From NCBI GenBank assembly GCA_902620525.1, contig CACNIK010000002.1, forward strand, positions 173,512 to 237,511: 64,000 nucleotides of DNA, written 5' to 3'. The stretch comes from an uncultured Pelagibacteraceae bacterium. GTDB taxonomy: Bacteria > Pseudomonadota > Alphaproteobacteria > Pelagibacterales > Pelagibacteraceae. The translations under genes and the position numbers were made by a program. Shown piece by piece: positions 39,002-47,027 of this stretch. How positions within the stretch are numbered: position 1 is the first letter of the stretch; each line of letters starts with the position of its first letter. The notes beneath the pieces are model-generated. The model saw only the letters and a program-made list of their open reading frames with translations, made no database searches and had not been told where the DNA came from.

Positions 39002-39898
39002 ATGAGCTTTGCTGTTGCAGATCATATTAATTCTAAGAGAGTACGTGTAATTAAATTAAATGAAAGTGACCTAGATAGGTTAATTTTTCCTCTTAAGAAA
39101 CATTCAATTTTATCTTTAGAATACAAACCATTTTCTAGATTTAGCCTTGCTAAAAGTTTAGATGAAGTATTTGAGAATAAGCTTAGCAAAACACTAAATG
39201 AGATACTTAATGATCGTAAAACTGGCACTGCAATTATAGAGCCTGAGATGAATAATAAAAAATTTGATAAAGATTTTTTAGTAAAATTATCAACTGGACT
39301 TGCCTATTTAATAGGGAAACCAAATTTTGACTCAATGACAGGAAAATATTATGCAAGATTTCACGTTAAACATCAGGATAGTAGCGACTCGTATTTAAGA
39401 AAAGCTTATACTAATTTAGACCTTCATACTGACGGAACATATGTTAAAGAAAAAACTGATTGGCTAATTATGACTAAAATGGAAGAAAATAATGTTAGTG
39501 GTGGAGAAAGCGTTATACTTCACTTGGACGATTGGGAACATTTAGAAGATTTAAGCAAGGATCCAATAGGCAGACAAAATTTTATTTGGGGCTCGCCTAA
39601 GAGTAAAAATGTAGATTACAAAGTGGAACACCCAGTATTCTCTAACGACGATAAGGGCAAGCCCACTATTTCTTATATTGATCAATTTCCTGAACCTAGA
39701 AACATGCAACAAGGTTTGTTTTTACAAAGATTATCTGATGCATTAGAGGAGAGTAAAAACAAAATAGTTTTTCCTTTGCCAGTTGGGTCAACAATTTTTT
39801 CAAACAATTATTTTTGGCTCCATGGTAGAAAAGCATTCAAGGAGCACTCAGGACTTTCAAGGGAATTATTAAGGATTCGAGGCACCTTTTTTGATTAG
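39002..39898 (+). CDS. glaH: Glutarate 2-hydroxylase (CsiD/GlaH family)
   Basis: Fe(II)/2-oxoglutarate dioxygenase hydroxylating glutarate to L-2-hydroxyglutarate with release of succinate. 298 residues, slightly shorter than Escherichia coli CsiD. The match is strong over the whole length: LEYKPFSRFSLAK near 39, HLIG-like YLIGKPNFDSMTGKYYARF near 102, DSSDSYLRKAY near 126, and LLHLDDWEHL-like ILHLDDWEHLEDL near 172. Iron ligands are H142-x-D144 and H274 (FWLHGR), and the co-substrate arginine is in RELLRIRG near 287-294. The usual partner lhgO is not adjacent. It sits alone among envelope genes. Confidence 0.93.
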   Translation: MSFAVADHINSKRVRVIKLNESDLDRLIFPLKKHSILSLEYKPFSRFSLAKSLDEVFENKLSKTLNEILNDRKTGTAIIEPEMNNKKFDKDFLVKLSTGLAYLIGKPNFDSMTGKYYARFHVKHQDSSDSYLRKAYTNLDLHTDGTYVKEKTDWLIMTKMEENNVSGGESVILHLDDWEHLEDLSKDPIGRQNFIWGSPKSKNVDYKVEHPVFSNDDKGKPTISYIDQFPEPRNMQQGLFLQRLSDALEESKNKIVFPLPVGSTIFSNNYFWLHGRKAFKEHSGLSRELLRIRGTFFD

Positions 39899-40001
39899 GT
39901 AGAAATCAAAAACATTCTAAAAAAGATTACTATAGTTGCAAAAATACCACAAAAAAAATCAATAAATTCAAGGTTAATTTAAACTCATAGTATTAATTTT
40001 G

Positions 40002-40029
40002 TTGACCCCTAAGCTTATTATGGTATCTG
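40002..40029 (+). promoter_or_regulatory. Possible promoter for the small outer-membrane barrel gene
   Basis: TTGACC (40002-40007), a 16-bp spacer and TATCTG (40024-40029) lie in the 164-bp gap before the gene at 40063. The -35 is good (5 of 6) and the -10 weak. The rest of the gap (39899-40001) is A-rich with no recognisable element. AAGGAT at about 40054 is the likely ribosome-binding site. Confidence 0.35.
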
Positions 40030-40062
40030 TTTTGTAAGTTAACTTAATTTTAAGGATTTATA

Positions 40063-40713
40063 ATGAAAAGAATTATAACAATATTGTTATCTTTTTTATT
40101 TATATCATTTCAGTCAGCAAAAGCTGAGATAGGTGTCGGTGTAACTGGTGCTTTTCACATGCTTGATGCGTCTGGTACAGAAACAACACGTACTAGTGGC
40201 GAAAGTAATCCTGGTTCACATGAGGAAGACGCATTAGTTCCAGAATTATTCATAGAGGCTTTTACTGATGGCGGAGCTACGATAGGTATTTCATATATCC
40301 CTGTAAGAGATATGGGAAGCAAGTCACGTTCAGACTCAAATAGTGAAGGTGATACAGGTACTTACAAAGCAAATGCTGAGTTAGATAATGTAGTTCAATT
40401 TTACGTTGATTACCCATTTGCAGATGCATATGGTGCAACAATTTACGGTAAAGTTGGAGTTCAACGTGCTACTATTAAAACTTTAGAATCTCTTAACTCT
40501 GGATCAAGTTATCCAGATGAGGATGTCTTTGGAATGACTTTAGGACTTGGTGCTAGAGGTGATCTTCCTTATGGAAACATGTATTATAAAGCTGAAGCTG
40601 CTTATACTGATTTCGGAGACTATTCAGAGAACGATGAACAAGGTACTGGTAACAAAGTTGAAGCTGACTTAGAAGACATAGCTCTAAAATTATCATTAGG
40701 ATATAAATTTTAA
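40063..40713 (+). CDS. Small outer-membrane beta-barrel protein
   Basis: 216 residues. A signal peptide ends at AKA-EIGV near residue 21. The mature protein alternates hydrophobic and polar residues in repeated strands (GVGVTGAFHML, LFIEAFTDGGATIGISYIP, VQFYVDYPF, ATIYGKVGVQRA, GMTLGLGARGDL, MYYKAEAAYTDFGDY) and ends in LKLSLGYKF, with the C-terminal Phe typical of outer-membrane barrels. Eight strands are likely (OmpA/OmpW-like size). It resembles porin-like families of marine alphaproteobacteria. It has its own strong terminator, so it is a single-gene transcript. Confidence 0.82.
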   Translation: MKRIITILLSFLFISFQSAKAEIGVGVTGAFHMLDASGTETTRTSGESNPGSHEEDALVPELFIEAFTDGGATIGISYIPVRDMGSKSRSDSNSEGDTGTYKANAELDNVVQFYVDYPFADAYGATIYGKVGVQRATIKTLESLNSGSSYPDEDVFGMTLGLGARGDLPYGNMYYKAEAAYTDFGDYSENDEQGTGNKVEADLEDIALKLSLGYKF

Positions 40714-40728
40714 AGATCAAAAGATTTT

Positions 40729-40760
40729 AAAAAGCCCACTTTTATTGTGGGCTTTTTAAC
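40729..40760 (+). terminator. Intrinsic terminator after the outer-membrane barrel gene
   Basis: AAAAAGCCCAC (40729-40739) pairs with GTGGGCTTTTT (40747-40757) with a seven-base loop TTTTATT. The run of T at the end of the second arm makes it a standard rho-independent terminator, which the A-run of the first arm may also let work in the reverse direction. Confidence 0.92.
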
Positions 40761-40822
40761 AAAATAAAAATCTTATCTCATTAAACCATATTGACTCTTC
40801 TCGATTAATTATTTTTAATCTA

Positions 40823-40828
40823 TATAAT
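40823..40828 (+). promoter_or_regulatory. Possible -10 element of the TTT transporter operon
   Basis: A perfect TATAAT lies 23 bp before the tctC ATG. TTGACT at 40791 is 26 bp further upstream, too far for a standard spacer, and no good -35 is at 17 bp. An ATTAACA block and a GGGGGA ribosome-binding site follow, echoing the leaders of the two liv binding proteins. Confidence 0.4.
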
Positions 40829-40850
40829 TAACAAACAATGGGGGAAACAA

Positions 40851-41831
40851 ATGTTAAGTAAATTTAAAAAACTTATCAGTCTTGTATTTGCTACCGTTCT
40901 TTTAACTTCAATCTCATCAACTAGTTTTGCTATTGACAAATTACACTTTGTAATTGGCGGTGGAGCTGGTGGTGGTTGGGATGGAACTGCTAGAGGAACT
41001 GGAGAAGCACTTACAAAAGCTGGTTTCTTGAAAAGCGCGTCATTTGAAAATATGTCAGGTGGTGGTGGAGGTAAAGCTTTATCATTCATGATTAATACTA
41101 AACCAACTGGTACAGTATTAGTTCAATCAACACCTTTAGTATTAAGATCAATCACGAGACACAAAGGTTATGTGAGTGGTAGTGGCGTTCTTTCATATAA
41201 AGATGTTGTGCCAATAGCTGGAGTAATAGGTGACTATGGTGCAATTGCTGTTGCAAAAAATTCACCATATAAAAACTTTAAAGATGTAGTTGCTGCTTAT
41301 AAATCTAATCCAAAATCTGTTAAGATGGCGGGTGGATCTGTAAGAGGAAGCATGGACCATTTAATTGGTGCATTAGCGTTCCAAGAAGCAGGAGCTGATC
41401 CGAATAAAGTTGTATACGTACCTTACGATGCTGGCGGAAAAGCATTAGCAGGTTTACTTTCAGGAGAAACTCAAATTCTTTCAACTGGTTTGGGAGAGGT
41501 AATGGGAGCAAGAGACCAAGTAAGAATAATTGGTATCACTGCACCTAGCAGAGTTGCAGATGCTCCAGAAGTACCAACACTTAAAGAACAAGGCTTTGAT
41601 GTTCAGTTCGTAAACTGGAGAGGATTTTTTGGTCCACCAAACATGAGTAGTGCTGATAAAAAGAAAATAGCTAAAATGTTAGGTGATGTTCAAAAAACTC
41701 CAGAATGGGAAGCTGTTAGAAAAAGAAATGCTTGGGTAAATATTTATAACCCAGACAAAAAGTTTGTGAAGTTTTTAAAAACACAAACTAAAGAAATGAC
41801 AGCTCTAATGAAAAAACTTGGAGTAATTTAA
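40851..41831 (+). CDS. tctC: Tripartite tricarboxylate transporter, substrate-binding protein
   Basis: Periplasmic TctC/Bug-family binding protein, 326 residues. The signal peptide ends near residue 27 (TSFA-IDKL). The binding-loop region FVIGGGAGGGWDGTARGTGEALTKAG is typical, as are VKMAGGSVRGSMDHLIGA (near 150) and VVYVPYDAGGKALAGLLSGETQILSTGLGE (near 188). These proteins bind carboxylates such as citrate, tricarballylate or other acids, sometimes amino acids. The ligand is not readable. It is first in tctC-tctB-tctA, with a strong RBS, so the binding protein should be the most abundant product. Confidence 0.92.
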   Translation: MLSKFKKLISLVFATVLLTSISSTSFAIDKLHFVIGGGAGGGWDGTARGTGEALTKAGFLKSASFENMSGGGGGKALSFMINTKPTGTVLVQSTPLVLRSITRHKGYVSGSGVLSYKDVVPIAGVIGDYGAIAVAKNSPYKNFKDVVAAYKSNPKSVKMAGGSVRGSMDHLIGALAFQEAGADPNKVVYVPYDAGGKALAGLLSGETQILSTGLGEVMGARDQVRIIGITAPSRVADAPEVPTLKEQGFDVQFVNWRGFFGPPNMSSADKKKIAKMLGDVQKTPEWEAVRKRNAWVNIYNPDKKFVKFLKTQTKEMTALMKKLGVI

Positions 41832-41854
41832 TTACTTACTAATTAGGAGGAGCA

Positions 41855-42325
41855 GTGCAAATAAGTCCAATTAAGATTATTTCACTGCTCTTCTTTGTTT
41901 TTTCTGGATTTTATTTATATCACGCATATCAAATTAGAGTTTTTGCCTTTGATGAAAATGCTCCTTTTAATGCAAAAACTTTTCCAATTTTATTAGGTTA
42001 CGCAGGAATTTTCTTTTCCGGTTTATACATTGTATTACCTGAAAAAAGACCTGCAAATGTAAATCTATCTGTTCTAGATTACAAAAGAACAATTACACTA
42101 GTCATTTTAATGATCATTTATGGAGTTACAATTTTAAAAGCAGGATATTTTCTTTCCACCTCTGTTTTTTTAGTACTCTCTTATATTACACTTGGTGAAA
42201 AAAGATGGTTTTGGGTTTTTGTGCTCTCCTTTCCTTTTGTGGCTATTTTTATGTTTCTTCTACACGGTCTATTAGACATTTACTTACGTGACCCACTTTT
42301 AAAACACCTAGGAATAATAGGATGA
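41855..42325 (+). CDS. tctB: Tripartite tricarboxylate transporter, small membrane subunit
   Basis: 156 residues with four predicted helices, the usual TctB layout, and low sequence conservation. The start is GTG at 41855, supported by the strong AGGAGGA ribosome-binding site directly upstream. ENAPFNAKTFPILLGYAGIFFSGLYI near 31-56 fits the family, where a conserved FP..L..... stretch follows the first helix. Its last four bases overlap tctA (ATGA). Function is as accessory subunit of the large permease. Confidence 0.88.
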   Translation: MQISPIKIISLLFFVFSGFYLYHAYQIRVFAFDENAPFNAKTFPILLGYAGIFFSGLYIVLPEKRPANVNLSVLDYKRTITLVILMIIYGVTILKAGYFLSTSVFLVLSYITLGEKRWFWVFVLSFPFVAIFMFLLHGLLDIYLRDPLLKHLGIIG

Positions 42326-43821
42326 TTGAAGGAATTCTTATCGGTTTAAATACCGCGCTATCAATAAAAAATATCATTATGGTGATGATAGGGTGTTTTG
42401 CTGGAACTATAATTGGAATGCTTCCAGGATTGGGACCTATGACAGCAATAGCTCTAATGATACCAATCACTTATGGTTTTGAACCTTCAACGGGATTAAT
42501 TTTGATGGCGGGAGTTTATTACGGAGCAGTATTTGGTGGTTCAACATCTTCAATACTAATTAATGCTCCTGGAATTCCAGGAACTGTTGCTACATCTTTT
42601 GATGGTTATCCAATGGCTCAACAAGGGAAAGCTGGTAAAGCTTTAGCGATCGCAGCTTATAGTTCCTTTGCAGGAGGAACAATCGCAGCAATTTTTTTAC
42701 TGTTTGCTGCGCCAAGTTTATCAAAAGTAAGTTTGGCTTTTAGATCCCCTGATTATTTTGGTCTAATGATTTTAGGATTGACAGCAGTGTCCGCATTTTC
42801 AGCAAAAGGACATTTTTTAAAAGCAATGATGATGGTCGTATTGGGATTAATGCTAGCTTCAGTTGGACAAGATACATTGTCTGACATTCCTAGATTTGTA
42901 TTTAATAATATGAACTTAGCAGATGGTATAAGTTTCGTACTTGTAGTTATGGCCACATTTGCAATGAGTGAGGCTCTTTCAATTATTTTTAAAGGAAGTG
43001 ACCCGACACAAGCCGCAAAACAAATTTCATTATCAAAACTTGGATCAATAAAACTTGATAAAGAAGAAACAAAAAAAATGGTTACAACTATTCCTAGGTC
43101 TTCAATAATTGGCTTTATAGTAGGAGTATTGCCTGGAGCTGGTTCTACAATTGCTTCTTTTTTAGCTTATGGAATGGAAAGAAATTTTGTAAAAGACGAG
43201 GAAAAACAAAAATTCGGAAAAGGTAGTGTAAATGGTCTGTCCGCTCCAGAAACTGCAAATAATGCTGCGTGCTCTGGTTCATTTGTTCCTTTATTGACAC
43301 TTGGTATTCCTGGAAGTGGTACCACCGCTGTTATGCTTGGCGCTTTACTAGGATTTGGTATACAGCCAGGGCCAAGACTTTATCAAACAAATCCTGAAAT
43401 CTTTTGGTCAGTTATAATGTCAATGTATATCGGAATGGTAATTTTATTAATTTTAAACTTACCTCTAATTCCATATATAGCTAGAATCTTAGCAGTACCG
43501 AGAGCTTTTTTAATTCCTCTAATTCTATTTTTTTCAGTTACTGGAATTTATTTAATGTCTTTTAATAATTTTGATATTTATTTAATGATAGGAATAGCTG
43601 TTGTAGCAACCATTTTACGTTTATACGAATTTCCAATGCCACCTTTAATATTAGCATTTGTGCTAGGAGGGTTAATGGAAGAAAATTTAAGGAGATCACT
43701 ACTTATAAGTGATGGTTCATGGGCGTTTCTTTGGGATAGACCTTTAACATTATGTATTATGATAACTATTTTGTTTATTGTTTTTTGGCAAATTTATAAT
43801 AGTTATTTTAAAAAGAAGTAG
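42322..43821 (+). CDS. tctA: Tripartite tricarboxylate transporter, large permease
   Basis: 499 residues with about twelve helices, the permease of the sodium- or proton-driven TTT system. The two homologous Gly/Pro-rich motifs of the inverted repeat are intact: GMLPGLGPMTAIALMIPITYG near 32 and GVLPGAGSTIASFLAYGMER near 266. YYGAVFGGSTSSILINAPGIPG near 66 and LSAPETANNAACSGSFVPLLTLGIPGSGTTAVMLGALLGFG near 305 are also hallmark segments. It is translationally coupled to tctB. The convergent DoxX gene ends 5 bp further on. Confidence 0.95.
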   Translation: MIEGILIGLNTALSIKNIIMVMIGCFAGTIIGMLPGLGPMTAIALMIPITYGFEPSTGLILMAGVYYGAVFGGSTSSILINAPGIPGTVATSFDGYPMAQQGKAGKALAIAAYSSFAGGTIAAIFLLFAAPSLSKVSLAFRSPDYFGLMILGLTAVSAFSAKGHFLKAMMMVVLGLMLASVGQDTLSDIPRFVFNNMNLADGISFVLVVMATFAMSEALSIIFKGSDPTQAAKQISLSKLGSIKLDKEETKKMVTTIPRSSIIGFIVGVLPGAGSTIASFLAYGMERNFVKDEEKQKFGKGSVNGLSAPETANNAACSGSFVPLLTLGIPGSGTTAVMLGALLGFGIQPGPRLYQTNPEIFWSVIMSMYIGMVILLILNLPLIPYIARILAVPRAFLIPLILFFSVTGIYLMSFNNFDIYLMIGIAVVATILRLYEFPMPPLILAFVLGGLMEENLRRSLLISDGSWAFLWDRPLTLCIMITILFIVFWQIYNSYFKKK

Positions 43822-43826
43822 ATTTT

Positions 43827-44213
43827 TTATAAACGAACGTATTTTTTTTTCTTCTCCATTGAAAAATCTTTAGCACCATGAACAACTAAAAATAACATTC
43901 CACCTGCAAGACCAATATTTTTTAGGAATGCAATTACCTGCACTTGATTAGAGAAATCAAAGTGGAAAATAAAAGCGGTTAATAAAGAAAATAATAAAAG
44001 ACCCCCAGCGGCAAATCTTGTTTTGTATCCAACAATAATCATAAGTGGAAATAATATCTCAATTATAATTGCTGGTACCAATAAAAATCCAGCCACACCA
44101 AAACTTTCCATCCAGCCTACTGTGCCATCATATTTAAAGATTTTATCAATTCCGCTAAATAAAAAAATAGCTGAAATCATTATTCTTCCTACCAGATCAA
44201 AAAAATTTGCCAT
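43827..44213 (-). CDS. DoxX family membrane protein
   Basis: 128 residues with four predicted helices. The family's N-terminus is recognisable: LVGRIMISAIFLFSGIDKIFKYDGTVGWMESFGV, with the Gly/Lys pattern of DoxX proteins, and then PAIIIEILFPLMIIVGYKTRFAAGGLLLFSL. DoxX-type proteins are poorly characterised membrane proteins, some linked with thiosulfate:quinone oxidation or redox stress. None of those partners is nearby, so no role is proposed. It lies 50 bp downstream of the AbrB-family gene on the same strand. Confidence 0.87.
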   Translation of the reverse strand: MANFFDLVGRIMISAIFLFSGIDKIFKYDGTVGWMESFGVAGFLLVPAIIIEILFPLMIIVGYKTRFAAGGLLLFSLLTAFIFHFDFSNQVQVIAFLKNIGLAGGMLFLVVHGAKDFSMEKKKKYVRL

Positions 44214-44263
44214 GACAAATTTAACTCTAAATTTTTATTAATGTCAAAAACGATAGGTTAAAA

Positions 44264-45337
44264 TTAGGTTTTTTTCTGCATTAACCGCAAGATTACTGGC
44301 ACTATAAACAAGATCATTAATAATCTAATAATGTGGTGAAAAGATACAAATTCAGGATCCAAATCGAAAAAAATTGCAATTACTGCAACTTCATAAATTC
44401 CACCTGGGCAATAGGATAATAATAGAGTAAAGAAATTTTTATCTATCACTAAACTTGCTACATATGCAGCCAAAAGACCTAGAACAACTAAGAAAAATGT
44501 AGCTACAAAACTATGTAATGCGTTCTTTCCAATTTCACTAAATGTTTTATTGGCAAATCTACAGCCTACTGATGATCCAAGTATTAATAAACAAAAATCG
44601 ATTATACCTGGAGATAATTTATAACTCGCAACTTCAGTAATCTGCATTAATCCACTAGCAACAAGTGTGCCAGCTAAAAGTGCTGCGGGAACTTTTATTT
44701 TATCAAAAACAAAAATAATCAATAAAGACAAAAAAATTAAAATTAATAAATCATAAGTACTTTGATCAAGAACCTCGTCTACTTTTTCAATTCTATTTTG
44801 ATCATAAAAACTATCTACAATAAATGGAAACACAGTAATAATAATAATCAACCTTATTAAGTGAGATGTTGCAACCTGACTTAGATCAGATTTTTCATCC
44901 TCAGCTAAAATAAGTAGTGGACCCAAAGCTCCTGGAGCTGCAGAAAAAATTGATGTTTTTTTTTCATATCCAGAAAATTTTTCGAGATATTTAGATACTA
45001 ATAAAACACTTAAAATAATATATCCTAACATTATTAGGGAAGTCCAAATCCATTGATGCATTTGTGAAAATAAATTTTTGTCAATATAGTTTCCAATATA
45101 AAGTCCAAGTAAAATTAGAATTATACTAAGAACCAATCTTGGCATTACTAGTTTTAAACCAAAAAGAGACATTAGTGACGTTATAACCATTGGACCCAAA
45201 AACCATGCTAAAGGAATATTAAAATATTCTGCAGAAATTGCTCCAGGTATTGAAAATATTATTACTAAAATAAACTCTTTTGAAAAAATGAGTTTAAAAT
45301 TTTCTTTATTAATTGGTATAGACTGGTTATTCTGCAT
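44264..45337 (-). CDS. AbrB-family membrane protein (ammonia monooxygenase-like annotation)
   Basis: 357 residues with about ten helices in two related halves. IPGAISAEYFNIPLAWFLGPMVITSLMSLFG near 30-60 and APGALGPLLILAEDEKSDLSQVATSHLIRLIIIITVFPF near 135-175 are typical of the PF05145 family, with a repeat CPGGIYEVAVIAIFFDLDPEFVSFHHIIRLLMILFIVPVI near the end. Proteins of this family are often mislabelled as AbrB regulators or ammonia monooxygenase. They are membrane proteins, probably transporters, of unknown substrate. It is divergent from the ProC-like gene with a 5-bp gap. Confidence 0.82.
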   Translation of the reverse strand: MQNNQSIPINKENFKLIFSKEFILVIIFSIPGAISAEYFNIPLAWFLGPMVITSLMSLFGLKLVMPRLVLSIILILLGLYIGNYIDKNLFSQMHQWIWTSLIMLGYIILSVLLVSKYLEKFSGYEKKTSIFSAAPGALGPLLILAEDEKSDLSQVATSHLIRLIIIITVFPFIVDSFYDQNRIEKVDEVLDQSTYDLLILIFLSLLIIFVFDKIKVPAALLAGTLVASGLMQITEVASYKLSPGIIDFCLLILGSSVGCRFANKTFSEIGKNALHSFVATFFLVVLGLLAAYVASLVIDKNFFTLLLSYCPGGIYEVAVIAIFFDLDPEFVSFHHIIRLLMILFIVPVILRLMQKKT

Positions 45338-45342
45338 TATTT

Positions 45343-46101
45343 ATGAATATAGGATTTTTAGGCTCAGGTCATATTACATCTTCAATTATTGAAGGTATTT
45401 TTAAATCTAAGCTTAAAATCAACAAAATTTTCATCTCCCCTCGAAACAAATCAATATCAAAAAAATTAAGTAAAAGATTTAAAAAAGTGATTGTTTCAAA
45501 TAACAATCAACAAGTAATAGATAGATCTTCTTGGGTTTTCTTAGCTGTCACCCCAAATGTAGGAAATAAAATATTGAAAAGATTGAGTTTTAATAAATCT
45601 AAAAAGGTAATAAGTTTAATCTCAACAATAAATATAAACCGATTAAAAAAAATTACAAAAAATAGAAATATTTCAAGAGTAATTCCTTTGCCTTTTATAG
45701 GAATGAGAAAGGGACCAATTATAATTTGCCCAAAAGACAATAAATTAAAAAATTTTTTTAAGCACTTAGGAAAAGTAATAGAATTAACAAGTGAAAATAA
45801 ATCGAAAAGTTTTTGGGCAACCTCATCATTTATGGCATCCTTTTATAATTTATTAAATGAGACAAGTAGTTGGTTGGTCTCTAAAGGAATAAAAAGAAAT
45901 GAAGCTGAGAATTATACGAGAGAACTCTTTTTGGCTCTGTCCGAGGACGCAGTGAACAAAAATAAAATATCTTTAAAACAACTGGTAGTAGAATCTCAAA
46001 CCCCTGGAGGAACTAATGCTTTCGTGCTTAAAGAGCTCAAAAAAAAGAAATTTTACAAAGTCCAACAAAAAGTTTTAAATAGCATCTTTAAAAAATTTTA
46101 A
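45343..46101 (+). CDS. Pyrroline-5-carboxylate reductase-like protein
   Basis: 252 residues resembling ProC: an N-terminal Rossmann motif NIGFLGSGHITSSIIEGI, SSWVFLAVTPNVGNKILKRL at the position of the second strand, and the C-terminal helical domain with LVVESQTPGGTNAFVLKELKKKKF matching the P5CR signature (TPGGT). It is shorter than ProC (about 270) and unusually Lys-rich (pI high). The substrate may be another imino acid. It may be the first gene of the liv operon that starts 7 bp downstream. Confidence 0.75.
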   Translation: MNIGFLGSGHITSSIIEGIFKSKLKINKIFISPRNKSISKKLSKRFKKVIVSNNNQQVIDRSSWVFLAVTPNVGNKILKRLSFNKSKKVISLISTININRLKKITKNRNISRVIPLPFIGMRKGPIIICPKDNKLKNFFKHLGKVIELTSENKSKSFWATSSFMASFYNLLNETSSWLVSKGIKRNEAENYTRELFLALSEDAVNKNKISLKQLVVESQTPGGTNAFVLKELKKKKFYKVQQKVLNSIFKKF

Positions 46102-46108
46102 ACTTTAT

Positions 46109-47026
46109 ATGGATACGGCGTATTTCTTACAACAATTAATAAACGGTGTAACATTAGGCTCGGTTTACGGCTTGATAGCAATTGGTTACACCATGGTTTA
46201 CGGCATAATCGGAATGATAAATTTCGCTCATGGAGATATCTTTATGGTAGGAGCATTTATTGCTTTAATTTCTTTTATCCTTTTTGCACTTACCAGTATT
46301 GCGCTACCAATAGTTTTATTGCTTACTTTACTAATTGCTATGGTATTTACAGCTTGTTATGGATGGACTGTTGAAAAATTAGCTTACAAACCGTTGAGAA
46401 AATCTTTTAGACTTGCTCCACTTATTTCTGCTTTAGGAATGTCAATTGTTTTGCAAAATTATGTTCAAGCAGCACAAGGAGCTAGAATTAAAACGTTACA
46501 ACCTGTTATTCAAGGCGGATTTACTTTTATGGAGGATACAGGTTTTACAGTTTCTTTAAGTTATCTTCAAATATTTATAGTTCTAGTGACAATAGTTTTA
46601 ATGGCAATTTTTACTCTTCTAATTACTAAAACTGCTTTGGGAAGAGCACAACGAGCTTGTGAACAAGATAGGACAATGACTGCATTAATGGGAATTAATG
46701 TAGATCGAACTATTTCAATTACATTTATAATTGGTTCTTCCTTAGCATCGGTAGCTGGAATGATGTTCGTTATGTATTATGGTGTTATAGATTTCTACAT
46801 AGGATTTTTAGCAGGTATCAAAGCATTTACGGCTGCAGTATTAGGTGGAATTGGATCTGTTCCAGGCGCTATGCTTGGTGGATTATTAATAGGTTTAATC
46901 GAAGTATTTTGGTCAGGATATATTTCGATTGAATATAAAGATATTGCGGCGTTTACAGTTTTAGTTGTCGTATTAATCTTTTTTCCAACTGGTTTTTTAG
47001 GAAAACCAGATATTGAAAAGGTTTAA
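46109..47026 (+). CDS. livH: Branched-chain amino-acid ABC transporter, permease LivH (second system)
   Basis: 305 residues with eight helices. INGVTLGSVYGLIAIGYTMVYGIIGMINFAHGDIFMVGAFIAL at 11-53 is an almost textbook LivH start. RAQRACEQDRTMTALMGINVDRTISITFIIGSSLASVAG near 185-223 is the coupling loop, and FTAAVLGGIGSVPGAMLGGLLIGLIE follows. This is closer to canonical LivH than the 32.7-kb copy, supporting branched-chain amino acids as substrate. The ProC-like gene ends 7 bp upstream, and livM begins just after its stop. Confidence 0.95.
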   Translation: MDTAYFLQQLINGVTLGSVYGLIAIGYTMVYGIIGMINFAHGDIFMVGAFIALISFILFALTSIALPIVLLLTLLIAMVFTACYGWTVEKLAYKPLRKSFRLAPLISALGMSIVLQNYVQAAQGARIKTLQPVIQGGFTFMEDTGFTVSLSYLQIFIVLVTIVLMAIFTLLITKTALGRAQRACEQDRTMTALMGINVDRTISITFIIGSSLASVAGMMFVMYYGVIDFYIGFLAGIKAFTAAVLGGIGSVPGAMLGGLLIGLIEVFWSGYISIEYKDIAAFTVLVVVLIFFPTGFLGKPDIEKV

Positions 47027-47027
47027 T

